Origin: Novosphingopyxis iocasae
Lineage (GTDB): Bacteria; Pseudomonadota; Alphaproteobacteria; Sphingomonadales; Sphingomonadaceae
Length of the DNA stretch: 64,000 bases
Direction of reading: 5' to 3'
Assembly: GCF_014334095.1 (NCBI RefSeq)
Contig: NZ_CP060495.1
Location: 1,139,001 to 1,203,000, forward strand
The notes below the pieces were generated by a model. The model had not been told where the DNA came from. It saw only the letters and a program-made list of their open reading frames with translations, and did not search any database. A program made the position numbers and the translations under genes. The number at the start of each line of letters is the position of its first letter. Within the stretch, counting starts at the first letter, position 1. Shown one piece after another: positions 20,230 to 29,461 of this stretch.

Positions 20230-21570
20230 ATGAAGATGAAGATCGCCATCGATGACCTGAGTGTGGGAATGTACCTGCATTCCATCGAAGGGTCCTGGTT
20301 CGCCCATCCCTTCTGGCGTCGCCGTTTCCTCGTAACGGAAGAAGCCGAGATCGAAACGCTACGAGCAGCGGATATCCGGGAAGTCTATATCGACTGCTCC
20401 AAAGGCCGCGCCCCCGAAACCCGCCGCAAACTGCCGGCCGCATCGTCCCGCGATCCACAGGCCCCGACGATCGCCCGCATGCCGACGCCTATGCCGTCAT
20501 CGGGCAGCCCACGCGAACGGGCCGAGCTAGTTCTCAACCGTTCCAAAACGGTAATGCGCGCCGTTTTCGATCGCTCACGCCTGGGCCAAATCGTCCACGC
20601 GACCGATGTCGACTCCGTGGTCGATGAAATCACGGAGTCGATGGATTCAAACCAGAAGGCGCTGACCGGCCTCCTGCGGCTCAAGAACAAGGACGAATAT
20701 ACCTACGTCCATTCGATTGCCGTCTGCGCCCTGATGATCGGTCTTGCCCGCCACATCGGTGAAAGCGAGCAGCGCGTTCGCGAAATCGGTATGGCCGGGC
20801 TGCTGCACGACATTGGCAAGCTGACCATTTCGCAGGAGATCCTGAACAAGCCGGGTCGATTGAGCGAGGACGAATTCCGCCAGGTCATCAAGCATGCCGA
20901 GCGCGGCGCGGACATCATCAGCCAGGGCGAAGGCATTCCCGACGTGGCGATCGAGGTATGCCGCCACCATCATGAGAAATTCGACGGCACCGGCTATCCG
21001 GACCGGCTTGCAGGGACCGAGATTTCGCTGGAGTCGCGCATGGCCGCATTGTGCGATGTGTACGATGCGCTAACGTCCGAGCGGGCTTACAAGGCTGCTG
21101 CGTCCCCCGTCGAGGCGCTGACCATCATGCATGGGCTTACCGGCCATTTCGATCCGAAGCTGCTTTTCACTTTCTGCCAGTCTCTCGGAATTTTTCCGAC
21201 CGGCCTGTTGTGCCGCACCAACAGCAATTTCCTGGGCTTGATCGTCTCGCCGCGTGCGCGGGAGACGCTTTGCCGCCTTCGGCTGTTCTACGATCTGAGC
21301 CGCGATCAGATCGTTACTCCGCGCGATGTCGTGATTGCCGGGAGCAATCTCGATCGGCCGATCGAAGAAGCGCAACCCTCCGATTACGACATTTATGACT
21401 GGGATCGCCTTTCGGACTATCTACTGGACCGCGGCGACGCAGCCGATCGCGCTATTCTGAAGCGTTACTGGAGAGGCGCAGAACCGGTTGTCGAAGCGGC
21501 TGAACCGGCGGAACAGCCGGTTGCGAGCGGCCCGGCAGCCTCGACCTGGCAACCGGTTAGCCTGAGCTGA
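20230..21570 (+). CDS. HD-GYP domain protein, probable cyclic-di-GMP phosphodiesterase
   Basis: The 446 residues hold an N-terminal DUF3391 domain (about 1-100) and an HD-GYP domain (about 140-320). Key residues are present: His161, the HD pair His193-Asp194 in LLHDIGKLT, His222, HHHEKFDGTGYP at 246-257 and the distal Asp in CDVYDALTSERAYK. All signature residues of active enzymes are intact, so hydrolysis of c-di-GMP is expected. A C-terminal region of about 120 residues has no clear domain. It would lower c-di-GMP and favour motility, which agrees with the cheA cluster nearby only in a general way. Confidence 0.92.
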   Translation: MKMKIAIDDLSVGMYLHSIEGSWFAHPFWRRRFLVTEEAEIETLRAADIREVYIDCSKGRAPETRRKLPAASSRDPQAPTIARMPTPMPSSGSPRERAELVLNRSKTVMRAVFDRSRLGQIVHATDVDSVVDEITESMDSNQKALTGLLRLKNKDEYTYVHSIAVCALMIGLARHIGESEQRVREIGMAGLLHDIGKLTISQEILNKPGRLSEDEFRQVIKHAERGADIISQGEGIPDVAIEVCRHHHEKFDGTGYPDRLAGTEISLESRMAALCDVYDALTSERAYKAAASPVEALTIMHGLTGHFDPKLLFTFCQSLGIFPTGLLCRTNSNFLGLIVSPRARETLCRLRLFYDLSRDQIVTPRDVVIAGSNLDRPIEEAQPSDYDIYDWDRLSDYLLDRGDAADRAILKRYWRGAEPVVEAAEPAEQPVASGPAASTWQPVSLS

Positions 21571-21642
21571 CCGCTATCAGACAGGCAGCCGGGTATCGCA
21601 ATTTTCAGTTCCGGCTCTGTCGGCTGGGCGAGCGGCGATACG

Positions 21643-21948
21643 ATGCGGGCGATTGAATCTATTCTGCTGATTGCGCAATCGGGCTGGTTCTGGGGCGCCC
21701 TCTTCGCGGTCAATCTGCTGACTTTCATGACATACGGAATGGACAAGGCACGTGCGCGCAGCGGGGCATGGCGAACGTCCGAGGCGAACCTCCTGCTCCT
21801 CGCCATGATCGGCGGAACACCAGCGGCTTACGCGGCCTGCCACTATTTCCGGCACAAGACCGCCAAGAAGAGCTTCCAGAATGAGCTATTTCTGGTGGCG
21901 CTCGTCCAGGCGATCATCGTCGGTATGCTGCTGGCTTTTGCGGTCTAG
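21643..21948 (+). CDS. DUF1294 small membrane protein
   Basis: The 101-residue protein has three predicted membrane segments and the DUF1294 signature: YGMDKARARSGAWRTSEANLL, GGTPAAYAACHYFRHKTAKKSF. Members are small inner-membrane proteins, sometimes fused to cold-shock domains, with no established function. Start ATG at 21643; only weak ribosome-binding site. It stands alone between the HD-GYP gene and pyrB. Confidence 0.85.
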   Translation: MRAIESILLIAQSGWFWGALFAVNLLTFMTYGMDKARARSGAWRTSEANLLLLAMIGGTPAAYAACHYFRHKTAKKSFQNELFLVALVQAIIVGMLLAFAV

Positions 21949-22071
21949 AGAATTCGGCCAATCCGGGGCGTTTTTCCGGTGATATTACCGACCCGCAGCG
22001 GCGCGGAGAAGTGCTGCCTAGCCGCCACATGCTTGCCGCTGTCAGCCCTCATCGCTAGGAACTGCCGCTTG

Positions 22072-23058
22072 ATGACAGCATCCGATACAGCCAGCCGCTA
22101 TCCTTCGGGCAGCGCCGCCTTTCCGCACGCGAATCTCCTCGGGATCGCAGGCCTGCAACCATGGGAAATCCTGTTCCTGCTCGACGAGGCAGAGCAGTGG
22201 GTGACGATGAACCGTCAGGCATCCAAGCATGACGATCGGCTGGCGGGTCTGACGCTGATCAACGCATTTTTCGAAAACTCCACGCGCACGCTGCTGAGCT
22301 TCGAGATTGCGGGAAAGCGCCTGGGCGCGGACGTAGTCAACATGCACGCCGCCCAATCCAGCGTGAAGAAGGGTGAAACGCTGATCGACACCGCGGTGAC
22401 GCTGAATGCCATGCGCGCGGACGCCATCGTGATCCGCCATGCCAGTTCCGGCGCGGTGCAACTGATCAGCGACAAGGTGGACTGCCCGGTGCTGAACGCA
22501 GGAGATGGCAGCCATGAACATCCCACCCAAGCGCTGCTCGACGCGCTGACGATCCGGCGTCGCAAGGGTGACATATCGGGTCTGCGCGTCACCATCTGCG
22601 GCGATGTGCTGCACAGCCGCGTCGCGCGATCGAACATGATCTGCCTCGGCACGCTCGGCGCGGAAGTGCGCGTGGCCGCGCCCCCTGCCCTGCTGCCGAC
22701 GGGGCTCGATGCGCTGAACGTCACCGGCTTCACCGATTTCGATGCCGCACTGGACGGCGCCGACGTGGTGATGATGCTGCGTTTGCAGAATGAGCGGATG
22801 GCGGGGCCGTTCATCCCCAGCCCACGCGAATATGCCTATCTCTACGGCCTCGACGAACGAAGGCTCAAGCTGGCCGCGCCGGATGCGCTGGTGATGCACC
22901 CCGGCCCGATGAACCGCGGCGTGGAAATCGTTTCGACCATTGCCGACGATCCCGATCGTTCGGCGATTACCGAGCAGGTGGAAATGGGCGTGGCCATGCG
23001 CATGGCCTGCCTCGACGTTCTGACGCGCCGGGCGCGCAAGGTGGAGGGCTGGGCATGA
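22072..23058 (+). CDS. pyrB: Aspartate carbamoyltransferase catalytic subunit
   Basis: PyrB makes N-carbamoyl-aspartate in pyrimidine synthesis. The 328-residue protein has the carbamoyl-phosphate signature [13 protein letters not shown], then [31 protein letters not shown] and [11 protein letters not shown]. The ATG at 22072 is the family start and follows TAGGA; a longer open frame upstream is unsupported. There is no pyrI regulatory subunit. It overlaps the next gene by four bases (ATGA), so the two are translationally coupled and probably form one complex. Confidence 0.96.
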   Translation: MTASDTASRYPSGSAAFPHANLLGIAGLQPWEILFLLDEAEQWVTMNRQASKHDDRLAGLTLINAFFENSTRTLLSFEIAGKRLGADVVNMHAAQSSVKKGETLIDTAVTLNAMRADAIVIRHASSGAVQLISDKVDCPVLNAGDGSHEHPTQALLDALTIRRRKGDISGLRVTICGDVLHSRVARSNMICLGTLGAEVRVAAPPALLPTGLDALNVTGFTDFDAALDGADVVMMLRLQNERMAGPFIPSPREYAYLYGLDERRLKLAAPDALVMHPGPMNRGVEIVSTIADDPDRSAITEQVEMGVAMRMACLDVLTRRARKVEGWA

Positions 23059-24266
23059 ACCTCTCGATCACCGGCGGCAAGGCGCTGCTTCCCGGCGCAA
23101 GCGAACCAAAGGACGTCGCGGTCCATGTTGCGGAGGGGCGGATCGTGGATGCTGTCTCGGCGGAGGCTGAAACGCTGGACGCGAAGGGTCTGATCGTAGC
23201 GCCCGGCATCGTCGATCTGGGTGTGTTCGCGACCGACAAGCCGGCCTTCCATTTCGGCGGCGTCACCCGCGCCGCGCTGATGCCGGATCGCACGCCGCCG
23301 CTGGATGATCCGGGCGCGGTGCGCTCTGCCACCCGCTCCGGCAAGCCGGATTTCTGGGTCCACCCGCTTGCCGCCGCGACCAAGAATTTGGCGGGCACAG
23401 AACTCGCCGAATATGCGCTGATGCGCGAGGCAGGCGCGCGCGGCGTCGCCACCGGGCGGCGCTGGATCGCCGACAGCGGCGTCATGCTGCGCGTGATGAG
23501 CTATGCCGCCGCGCTCGACCTTCCCGTCTTCGTGCATAGCGAAGATGGCGGGCTGGCCGGCAATGCCGTTGCCACCGCGGGCGAGACTGCGACACGGCTC
23601 GGCCTGCCGCAAGCCCCCTCAGCCGCCGAAGCGCTGGCGATCGCGCGCGATCTGATGCTGGCGGAAGAAAGCGGCGCGCATGTGCATTTCCGGCAGGTTA
23701 CGACGGCACGCGGGCTCGATCTGATCCGCGATGCCAAGGCGCGTGGGCTGCGCGTCACCTGCGGCATTACGCCCGCGCATCTGTTCCTCTCGGATATTGC
23801 GGTGACCGGCTTCCTCACCTTTGCCCGCCTAGCCCCTCCCCTACGCGGCGAAGAGGATCGCCAGGCCTGTCTCGACGCGGTCGCGGACGGGACGATCGAC
23901 GTGATCGCGTCAGGCCATGATCCGCGCGGTGAGGAGGACAAGCGCCTTCCCTTCGCCGATGCCGCACCGGGCATGGCGGGCGCCGAAACGTTGCTGGCCA
24001 TGTCGCTCAATCTGGTGCGCGACGGGCGGATCACGATGGGGCGCCTGTTCGAACTGCTCAGCGCCAATCCCGCGCGCATTCTCGGTGCGCCCGCCGGACG
24101 CATCGAGGCGGGGCTGGAGGCGGACCTGATCCTGTTCGATCCGGACGCGCCCTGGCAGGTCAGTTCGTCCAAAATGGCGGCGCAGGCCGGCAACACGCCG
24201 TTCGACGGTCTGCCGGTTCAGGGGCGCGTACGCCGCCTGATCAAGGGCGGCACGCTCATCAAATAA
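23055..24266 (+). CDS. pyrC': Dihydroorotase-like protein lacking metal ligands (PyrC'/PyrX type)
   Basis: The 403-residue protein has the fold and length of class I dihydroorotase, but the key residues are altered. The zinc-binding HxH is replaced: PGIVDLGVF has Gly56 and Phe58 where the histidines should be. The catalytic DHAPH motif reads GHDPR, with Gly287 in place of the catalytic Asp. His161 (HSED) and His242 (TPAHL) remain. In Pseudomonas, an inactive dihydroorotase encoded by an overlapping gene is a structural partner of aspartate carbamoyltransferase; the same overlap is seen here with pyrB. I therefore infer a structural rather than catalytic role. An active dihydroorotase should exist elsewhere in the genome. 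Confidence 0.88.
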   Translation: MNLSITGGKALLPGASEPKDVAVHVAEGRIVDAVSAEAETLDAKGLIVAPGIVDLGVFATDKPAFHFGGVTRAALMPDRTPPLDDPGAVRSATRSGKPDFWVHPLAAATKNLAGTELAEYALMREAGARGVATGRRWIADSGVMLRVMSYAAALDLPVFVHSEDGGLAGNAVATAGETATRLGLPQAPSAAEALAIARDLMLAEESGAHVHFRQVTTARGLDLIRDAKARGLRVTCGITPAHLFLSDIAVTGFLTFARLAPPLRGEEDRQACLDAVADGTIDVIASGHDPRGEEDKRLPFADAAPGMAGAETLLAMSLNLVRDGRITMGRLFELLSANPARILGAPAGRIEAGLEADLILFDPDAPWQVSSSKMAAQAGNTPFDGLPVQGRVRRLIKGGTLIK

Positions 24267-24281
24267 AGCGGGCGAACCGCC

Positions 24282-25685
24282 TCAGCGCGATGCGAGCACC
24301 CGTCCGGTCATGGTTCCGGCGGCATATTGCACCGCGCCGCCCCCGCGCATGTTGCGTACGATGCAGCGGCCACCTTCGGACTTCAGCGAGGTGCAGAACT
24401 TCTGCGCGCTGGCCGCATCGTCGAAGCCCATCGCGGCAAGGCGATAAAGCGTCTTTCCGCCCGCGGCGATCTTTGCGCTGGCGCTGGAATAGCCCTTCAG
24501 TGCCGGATAGCGCCGCTGGTAGATCTCCCAAGCCTTGGCCGCATTGGCAGGCGAAGAGAATGCGCCGATCTGCACGAGATGCGATCCGCGAAGACCCGTT
24601 TGCGGCGCACTGGAACGCGCGGCGATGCCGGGCTTACTCGAGGCAGCGGCCAGTTTGACGGGGGCTGGCGAAGGCTTGGCAATGGGCGCTGCTTTGGCGG
24701 GCGCGGCAGGTGCCTTGATCACGGGCGCAGCGGCAGCTGTCCTGACCGGCCGATCGGCGACCGGCTGGCGCGGTTCGGGCGCGGCGCGCGACGATGCAGG
24801 AGAGACCGACACGTCACTCTCTTGCGCGGCGAAAATCTGCTTTCCGCCCTGCGCCGGCGCCGGGCCGACTGCGGGGAGCGGTTCATCGCCGCGCGGAATG
24901 GCGACCGACGCCACCATCTCCGCCTGCGGCTGGTTGCTGAAATCGAGTGCGAGACCGATCGGGCGGCCGGCATCGGCCACCGGCGCAACGCCGAGAAGTC
25001 CGGCGACACGCGTCTGGTAGGCCCCAGGGCGGGCCATCTGCGCCCAGCTGGCGATACGCTTTTCCACCTGATCGGCGCTCATATCCTGCGCGGCCATGAT
25101 CCGCGCTTCGCGCCAACGCCCGTCCAGCGCATAAGCGAGCGCAAGGTTCTGGCGCGTCTTGGCGCTGGAGGCATCGGTCCGAATCGCGGTGGTCAGCACC
25201 TCGACGGCGCGTTTGCTGTCTCCGGCCAGCGCGAGAGCAAGGCCGTAATCGGCATCCGGCAGCACAGCCCGGTTCTGATCGAGCGTCTGACGCGCTGCGC
25301 CCACTTGGCCGCGCGCGGTCTGCGTGAGCGCCAGGCCGATCACGGAGCGCGGGTCGCTCTGCCCCAGGGTCATCGCCTCGCGAAAGCTGTCGCCCGCGGA
25401 GTCGAAGCGCCCGGCGGCCAGATAGGCCTGGCCAAGCAGGCTGCGCAGCTGCGGATTGTCGGGGTCGGTCAGCACCGCTGCTTCGGCATAGTCGATGGCG
25501 TCATCATTATGACCCTTGGACAGTGCTTTTTCAGCCCTCGCCTGCGCCTTCGCGGCGTTCTTGGCGGGGCGAGGCGCATCCGATGCAGCCGAAAGCTGGC
25601 CGGGCGTCACCGTCGAACAGCCCACCGTCGTTAGCGCAAACAGCGCCCCCGATGTGGCCAATCGAACGAAAATAGAGGCTTTCAT
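24282..25685 (-). CDS. TPR lipoprotein with C-terminal SPOR domain
   Basis: The 467-residue protein has a lipoprotein signal ending in TTVGC (Cys23), tetratricopeptide repeats (about 45-190), a long Pro/Ala-rich linker and a C-terminal SPOR domain (about 370-445, starting HLVQIGAFSS). SPOR domains bind glycan strands stripped of stem peptides at division septa. The start is the ATG ending at 25685, preceded by AGGATC. It is the last gene of a three-gene run behind parA and the RHH-like gene, 20 bases from the latter. The context suggests a role in cell-envelope constriction linked to chromosome or protein positioning. Confidence 0.85.
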   Translation of the reverse strand: MKASIFVRLATSGALFALTTVGCSTVTPGQLSAASDAPRPAKNAAKAQARAEKALSKGHNDDAIDYAEAAVLTDPDNPQLRSLLGQAYLAAGRFDSAGDSFREAMTLGQSDPRSVIGLALTQTARGQVGAARQTLDQNRAVLPDADYGLALALAGDSKRAVEVLTTAIRTDASSAKTRQNLALAYALDGRWREARIMAAQDMSADQVEKRIASWAQMARPGAYQTRVAGLLGVAPVADAGRPIGLALDFSNQPQAEMVASVAIPRGDEPLPAVGPAPAQGGKQIFAAQESDVSVSPASSRAAPEPRQPVADRPVRTAAAAPVIKAPAAPAKAAPIAKPSPAPVKLAAASSKPGIAARSSAPQTGLRGSHLVQIGAFSSPANAAKAWEIYQRRYPALKGYSSASAKIAAGGKTLYRLAAMGFDDAASAQKFCTSLKSEGGRCIVRNMRGGGAVQYAAGTMTGRVLASR

Positions 25686-25705
25686 GATGCGATCCTGTCT
25701 CGGTT

Positions 25706-26425
25706 TCATGAAGAACGTGAGGGCATGTGGCGCGCCATGTCGCCCAGTTCGGGCATTCCGGCGAGGAGATCGTCCAGCGCGCCGGTGACAAGCTTTTGCG
25801 CGCTGACATTGCGCACCGCGCAGGCCAGTCGCAGCTTGAGATGACGTTCCTGATCCAGCCGCAGCGTGAAGGCCGTTTTGTCCTTCGCAGCAATTTTCGC
25901 CTTCTTCGGGCTGGCGGGTTTAGGAGAGGGTTTGGGGGCCGGAAGCGGCGCGGCCTCCGGCTCAACGGCACGCGGTTTCACGGCGAGGATCGAGCGCGGC
26001 TGCTCTTCAGGTTCCGGCTCCGTCTCTACCGTCGGAGCTGCATCTTCATCTTCGGCTAGCCCGAAGGAATGGCCGTTCAGCGGATGATCGGCTTCCAGCT
26101 TGCTCGCTGCTTCTTCCAGTTCCTCATCCGACGGCAGGGCATGCGCGTTCAGGCGTTCGGACTGCTCGGCGATGCGCGCCCGGCTTGCCGGATCGGTATC
26201 GGGAATAGCGCCCATCAGGGGATTGTGGCGATAACGGCCATCATCGCCGGTCTCTGCTTCCGGATCGGGATCGACATCATAGCCCATGTCATTCCAGCCC
26301 AGATCGTCATGATCAAAGGCGGACGGATGGCTGGTCGGTACCGGGCGGCGCATGGCCGGTTTGGCCGCGCCCTTGCGCGCGAGCAGACCGGACGAGAGCG
26401 ATGCGAAGGATTTGGCTTCACCCAT
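25706..26425 (-). CDS. Hypothetical protein with C-terminal ribbon-helix-helix-like domain, partner of ParA-type ATPase
   Basis: The 239-residue protein is mostly disordered and acidic (Glu/Asp/Pro-rich, about 30-165), with a Lys/Ala/Pro stretch at about 165-190. The compact C-terminal part reads KTAFTLRLDQERHLKLRLACAVRNVSAQKLVTGALDDLL, which fits a ribbon-helix-helix fold (one strand, two helices). The first 25 residues are basic. It follows the ParA-type gene by 12 bases. By analogy with ParA/ParB or ParA/PpfA-like pairs it may be the DNA-binding or cargo-binding partner. I do not recognise a named family, so the RHH call is by pattern only. Confidence 0.65.
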   Translation of the reverse strand: MGEAKSFASLSSGLLARKGAAKPAMRRPVPTSHPSAFDHDDLGWNDMGYDVDPDPEAETGDDGRYRHNPLMGAIPDTDPASRARIAEQSERLNAHALPSDEELEEAASKLEADHPLNGHSFGLAEDEDAAPTVETEPEPEEQPRSILAVKPRAVEPEAAPLPAPKPSPKPASPKKAKIAAKDKTAFTLRLDQERHLKLRLACAVRNVSAQKLVTGALDDLLAGMPELGDMARHMPSRSS

Positions 26426-26437
26426 GGACGCGCCCCC

Positions 26438-27157
26438 TCAGCTTCCGACCACGCGGCGGCCGAAACCGCCCATCGGGCGGGCGGCGATCGTGTGCTGGCT
26501 GGTTGCGGCAGGCGCGGAAAATACGGTGCGGCGAAAATTCTTTTCCAGCCGATCGGACATATAATCCCACAGCTGGGACACTTCGGCCGCGCTGCGGCCA
26601 TTGGGATCGACCTCCATCACCGTGCGGCCATCGATCATCGAGGCGGCAAAGTCGGTGCGGTGATGCAGCGTTACAGGCGCCACCGTGCCATGCTGTGACA
26701 GCGCCACGGCGGCTTCGGAGGTAATCTTGGCCTTGGGCGTGGCGGCGTTGACCACGAAGATCAGCGGCTTGCCCGCACGCTCACACAAATCGACGGTGGC
26801 ACCCACGGCGCGCAGATCATGCGGGCTGGGGCGCGTCGGTACCACGATCAGTTCGGCCACCGAAATCACGCTCTGGATCGCCATGGTGATGGCAGGCGGG
26901 GTATCGATGACGGCAAGCTTGAAACCTTGCTGGCGCAGGATGGCCAGGTCCGTCGCAAGGCGCGCGACGGTGGTCTGCGCAAAGGCCGGAAATTCCGGAT
27001 CGCGTTCATTCCACCAGTCGGCCAGCGAGCCCTGCGGATCGATATCGATCAGGACAACGGGTCCGGCACCGGCCAGTTGGGCCTGAACCGCCAGATGGCC
27101 GGAAAGAGTGGTCTTGCCCGATCCGCCTTTCTGAGATGCAAGTGCCAGAACCCGCAA
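26438..27157 (-). CDS. ParA/MinD-family ATPase
   Basis: The 239-residue protein has the deviant Walker A SQKGGSGKTT at residues 9-18, then IDIDPQGSLADWW and IDTPPAITMAI, and ends with a divergent C-terminus. It is a ParA-type ATPase of the short form without N-terminal HTH. I place the start at the TTG ending at 27157, because GGGGAATAGG precedes it and the P-loop then falls at the usual distance; the frame is open 36 codons further up with no supporting features. No parS site or ParB is present, so it is not the chromosomal ParA. It heads the three-gene run with the RHH-like and SPOR genes and is divergent from another SPOR gene. Confidence 0.88.
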   Translation of the reverse strand: MRVLALASQKGGSGKTTLSGHLAVQAQLAGAGPVVLIDIDPQGSLADWWNERDPEFPAFAQTTVARLATDLAILRQQGFKLAVIDTPPAITMAIQSVISVAELIVVPTRPSPHDLRAVGATVDLCERAGKPLIFVVNAATPKAKITSEAAVALSQHGTVAPVTLHHRTDFAASMIDGRTVMEVDPNGRSAAEVSQLWDYMSDRLEKNFRRTVFSAPAATSQHTIAARPMGGFGRRVVGS

Positions 27158-27375
27158 GCCTATTCCCCTTCGAAATGGTTTCGGGCTGCAGGTTTTGCAG
27201 AACAGGCTAAAGATCAGGTTAACATGCGACATTGCCGCTATTTGATGAGCGCCGTCGCCTTGCATGGGAGTTTATGGTCTTTTCTTGAAGGCTTGGTTAA
27301 GCTGCGGACGGGCCGGATTAACCCTTTCTTGAACGAAAACTGCCATGGCCGGGCGATCCAACGGAGTAATCCCTC

Positions 27376-28575
27376 ATGAACCGCCGTCTGTTTGCTTTCG
27401 CCGCCCTCGCCTGCTCGCTCCCGTTGGCGGCCCCCGCGCTTGCCGACGTGAAGGCGGGCGTCGATGCATGGGCGGCGGGCGATTATGAAGGAGCGGTCAA
27501 GGAGTGGCGGGGGCCTGCGCTGGCCGGTGATGCGGACGCGCAGTTCAATCTCGGCCAGGCCTATCGCCTGGGCCGCGGCGTTCCGGCCAATCTCGATATT
27601 GCGCTCGACTGGTTTCGTAAGGCGGCAGCTCCGCGCGATGGCGGCATCATTCATCAGAAGGCGGCCGACGAGTATGGCCTGACGCTGTTCCAGACCGGCA
27701 AGCGGGCCGAGGCCCTGCCCTATATCCAGGCCGCCGCCCAGCGCGGCGAACCGCGTGCGCAATATGTGCTGGGTACGGCGCTGTTCAACGGCCAGCTTGT
27801 GGGCAAGGATTGGGTGCGCGGCTATGCGCTGATGAGCCGCGCCGCGAGTGCCGGGATCCCCGCCGCACAGCGCAGCCTGGATCAGATGGATAATTATATT
27901 AGCGACGCCCAAAAGACGCAGGCGCTTGCACTGGCTTCCTCCATGGGCAGCGGTGATGGCGGCGAAGGGTTTCAGATTACCAAGGCCGAACCCGCGCCCG
28001 CCGCGCGTCCTGTCGATCTGCCGCCGTCGCAGCCTGCCGCCGTGTCGACGGCGCGCGCCGTTGATCTGCCGCCCTCTCAGCCTGCGGGCGCGACCTATGC
28101 TCCGCCATCGGACATGGCCGAAACGCCCGCGCCGGCAATGGCCGAGGCACCGAGGCCTGCGCCTGTTCCGGCACCTGCCGCGTCTGCACGCGCCGCCGCC
28201 CCATCCAGCGGCGATTTCGCGCGCATCGACGATGTCAGCGATATTCCGGGCTATGTCCCGTCCGCGCCGCTACGTGCCACGACGGACGCCACCGTTTCCG
28301 CTGCGCCCGCGCCGCGCGCCACGAAGCCTGCACCGGTCGCGAGCGGAGACTGGCGAGTCCAGATCGGCGCGTTCAGCACCGAGGCCCGCGCTCGCAAGCA
28401 GTTCGCCACGCTGGAAAAGAAAGTGTCCGCCCTGTCGGGCAAGCAGCCCTATCTGGTCGATGCGGGGCGGATCACGCGCCTCCAAGCCGGGCCTTTCGCC
28501 ACCAAGGCCGAAGCGGAGCGGATGTGCGCCGCGGTAAAGCGCGCGGGCAGCGGCTGCTTCAGCGTTAAGAAATAA
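27376..28575 (+). CDS. Secreted Sel1/TPR repeat protein with SPOR domain
   Basis: The 399-residue protein has a signal peptide (cut near APALA, residue 23), Sel1-like repeats (for example AGDADAQFNLGQAYRLGRG and GEPRAQYVLGTALFNG, about 25-180), a repeated Pro-rich linker containing VDLPPSQPA twice, and a C-terminal SPOR domain (about 320-399, starting WRVQIGAFST). It should bind septal peptidoglycan in the periplasm. Its architecture mirrors the lipoprotein at 24282-25685 on the other side of parA. It is divergent from parA, with about 220 bases between starts that must hold both promoters. Confidence 0.87.
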   Translation: MNRRLFAFAALACSLPLAAPALADVKAGVDAWAAGDYEGAVKEWRGPALAGDADAQFNLGQAYRLGRGVPANLDIALDWFRKAAAPRDGGIIHQKAADEYGLTLFQTGKRAEALPYIQAAAQRGEPRAQYVLGTALFNGQLVGKDWVRGYALMSRAASAGIPAAQRSLDQMDNYISDAQKTQALALASSMGSGDGGEGFQITKAEPAPAARPVDLPPSQPAAVSTARAVDLPPSQPAGATYAPPSDMAETPAPAMAEAPRPAPVPAPAASARAAAPSSGDFARIDDVSDIPGYVPSAPLRATTDATVSAAPAPRATKPAPVASGDWRVQIGAFSTEARARKQFATLEKKVSALSGKQPYLVDAGRITRLQAGPFATKAEAERMCAAVKRAGSGCFSVKK

Positions 28576-28579
28576 GCGC

Positions 28580-29461
28580 TTAGCCCGCCGCCCATTCGCT
28601 GCGCGGCACGCCCTGCGCGTAGAGAAGCGCAGTCAGATCACCGTGCCGGATCGCCGCATCCGCTGCCGCCGCTGCCTTGGGCTTGGCGTGATAGGCGATG
28701 CCAAGGCCCGCCGCCTCGATCATGGGAATGTCGTTCGCGCCGTCGCCGACCGCGAGCGTGTGTGCGGTTTCCAGTCCAAAATCAGCCATGCTGTCGGCAA
28801 GAAGCCGCGCCTTTGCGGCGGAATCGACAATGTCGCCGGCCACCGCACCGGTCAGCCGATCGTCTTCTACCGCAAGCCGGTTTGCCACCGCGCGGTGAAA
28901 GCCGATCTCCGCCGCCACCGGATCGGCGAAATGATGGAAGCCGCCCGATACCAAAATGCACTGCGCGCCCCAGCCGCGCATGGTGCGCACCAGCTCGCGC
29001 GCGCCCGGCATGATCCGCACCCGCTCCTCCCGGCACTGCTCGATCGCGCCCGCCTCCAGTCCTTTCAGCAGCTTCACCCGGCCGCGCAGCGCCTCGACGA
29101 AATCCAGCTCGCCGCGCATCGCGCGCTCGGTCACAGCGCTGATTTCGTCCTTCAGCCCCGCATAATCGGCCAGCTCATCAATGCATTCGACCGTGATCAT
29201 GGTGCTGTCCATGTCCGAAATCAACAGCATCTTGCGGCGATGCCCTTCAGGCTGAACGACGATGTCGAACGCCTCTTCGAGCGGAGAAAGCGCGTCGCGC
29301 ACGGCAGAGACTTCCCCCCCGCTCGTAAGATCCGCGGCCACGCCCTCTTCAATCCAGTCGCGCCCCGTCACTGCCAGCCCGGCATCGCGCAGCCGATCGG
29401 CGGCGGCATCGATGTCGTGCCCTTTCAGGCTGTCGGCTGCTATCAACGTGATGATGGGCAT
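28580..29461 (-). CDS. serB: Phosphoserine phosphatase SerB
   Basis: SerB removes phosphate from phosphoserine in the last step of serine synthesis. The 293-residue protein has an N-terminal ACT-like region and a HAD domain with [13 protein letters not shown] (Asp83 nucleophile, Asp85), the [12 protein letters not shown] motif II, and [14 protein letters not shown]. The start ending at 29461 is preceded by AGGAG at ideal spacing. That ATG and the miaA ATG occupy the same four bases (CATG). Serine made by this pathway is also the substrate of the serine palmitoyltransferase encoded about 12 kb away. Confidence 0.95.
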   Translation of the reverse strand: MPIITLIAADSLKGHDIDAAADRLRDAGLAVTGRDWIEEGVAADLTSGGEVSAVRDALSPLEEAFDIVVQPEGHRRKMLLISDMDSTMITVECIDELADYAGLKDEISAVTERAMRGELDFVEALRGRVKLLKGLEAGAIEQCREERVRIMPGARELVRTMRGWGAQCILVSGGFHHFADPVAAEIGFHRAVANRLAVEDDRLTGAVAGDIVDSAAKARLLADSMADFGLETAHTLAVGDGANDIPMIEAAGLGIAYHAKPKAAAAADAAIRHGDLTALLYAQGVPRSEWAAG

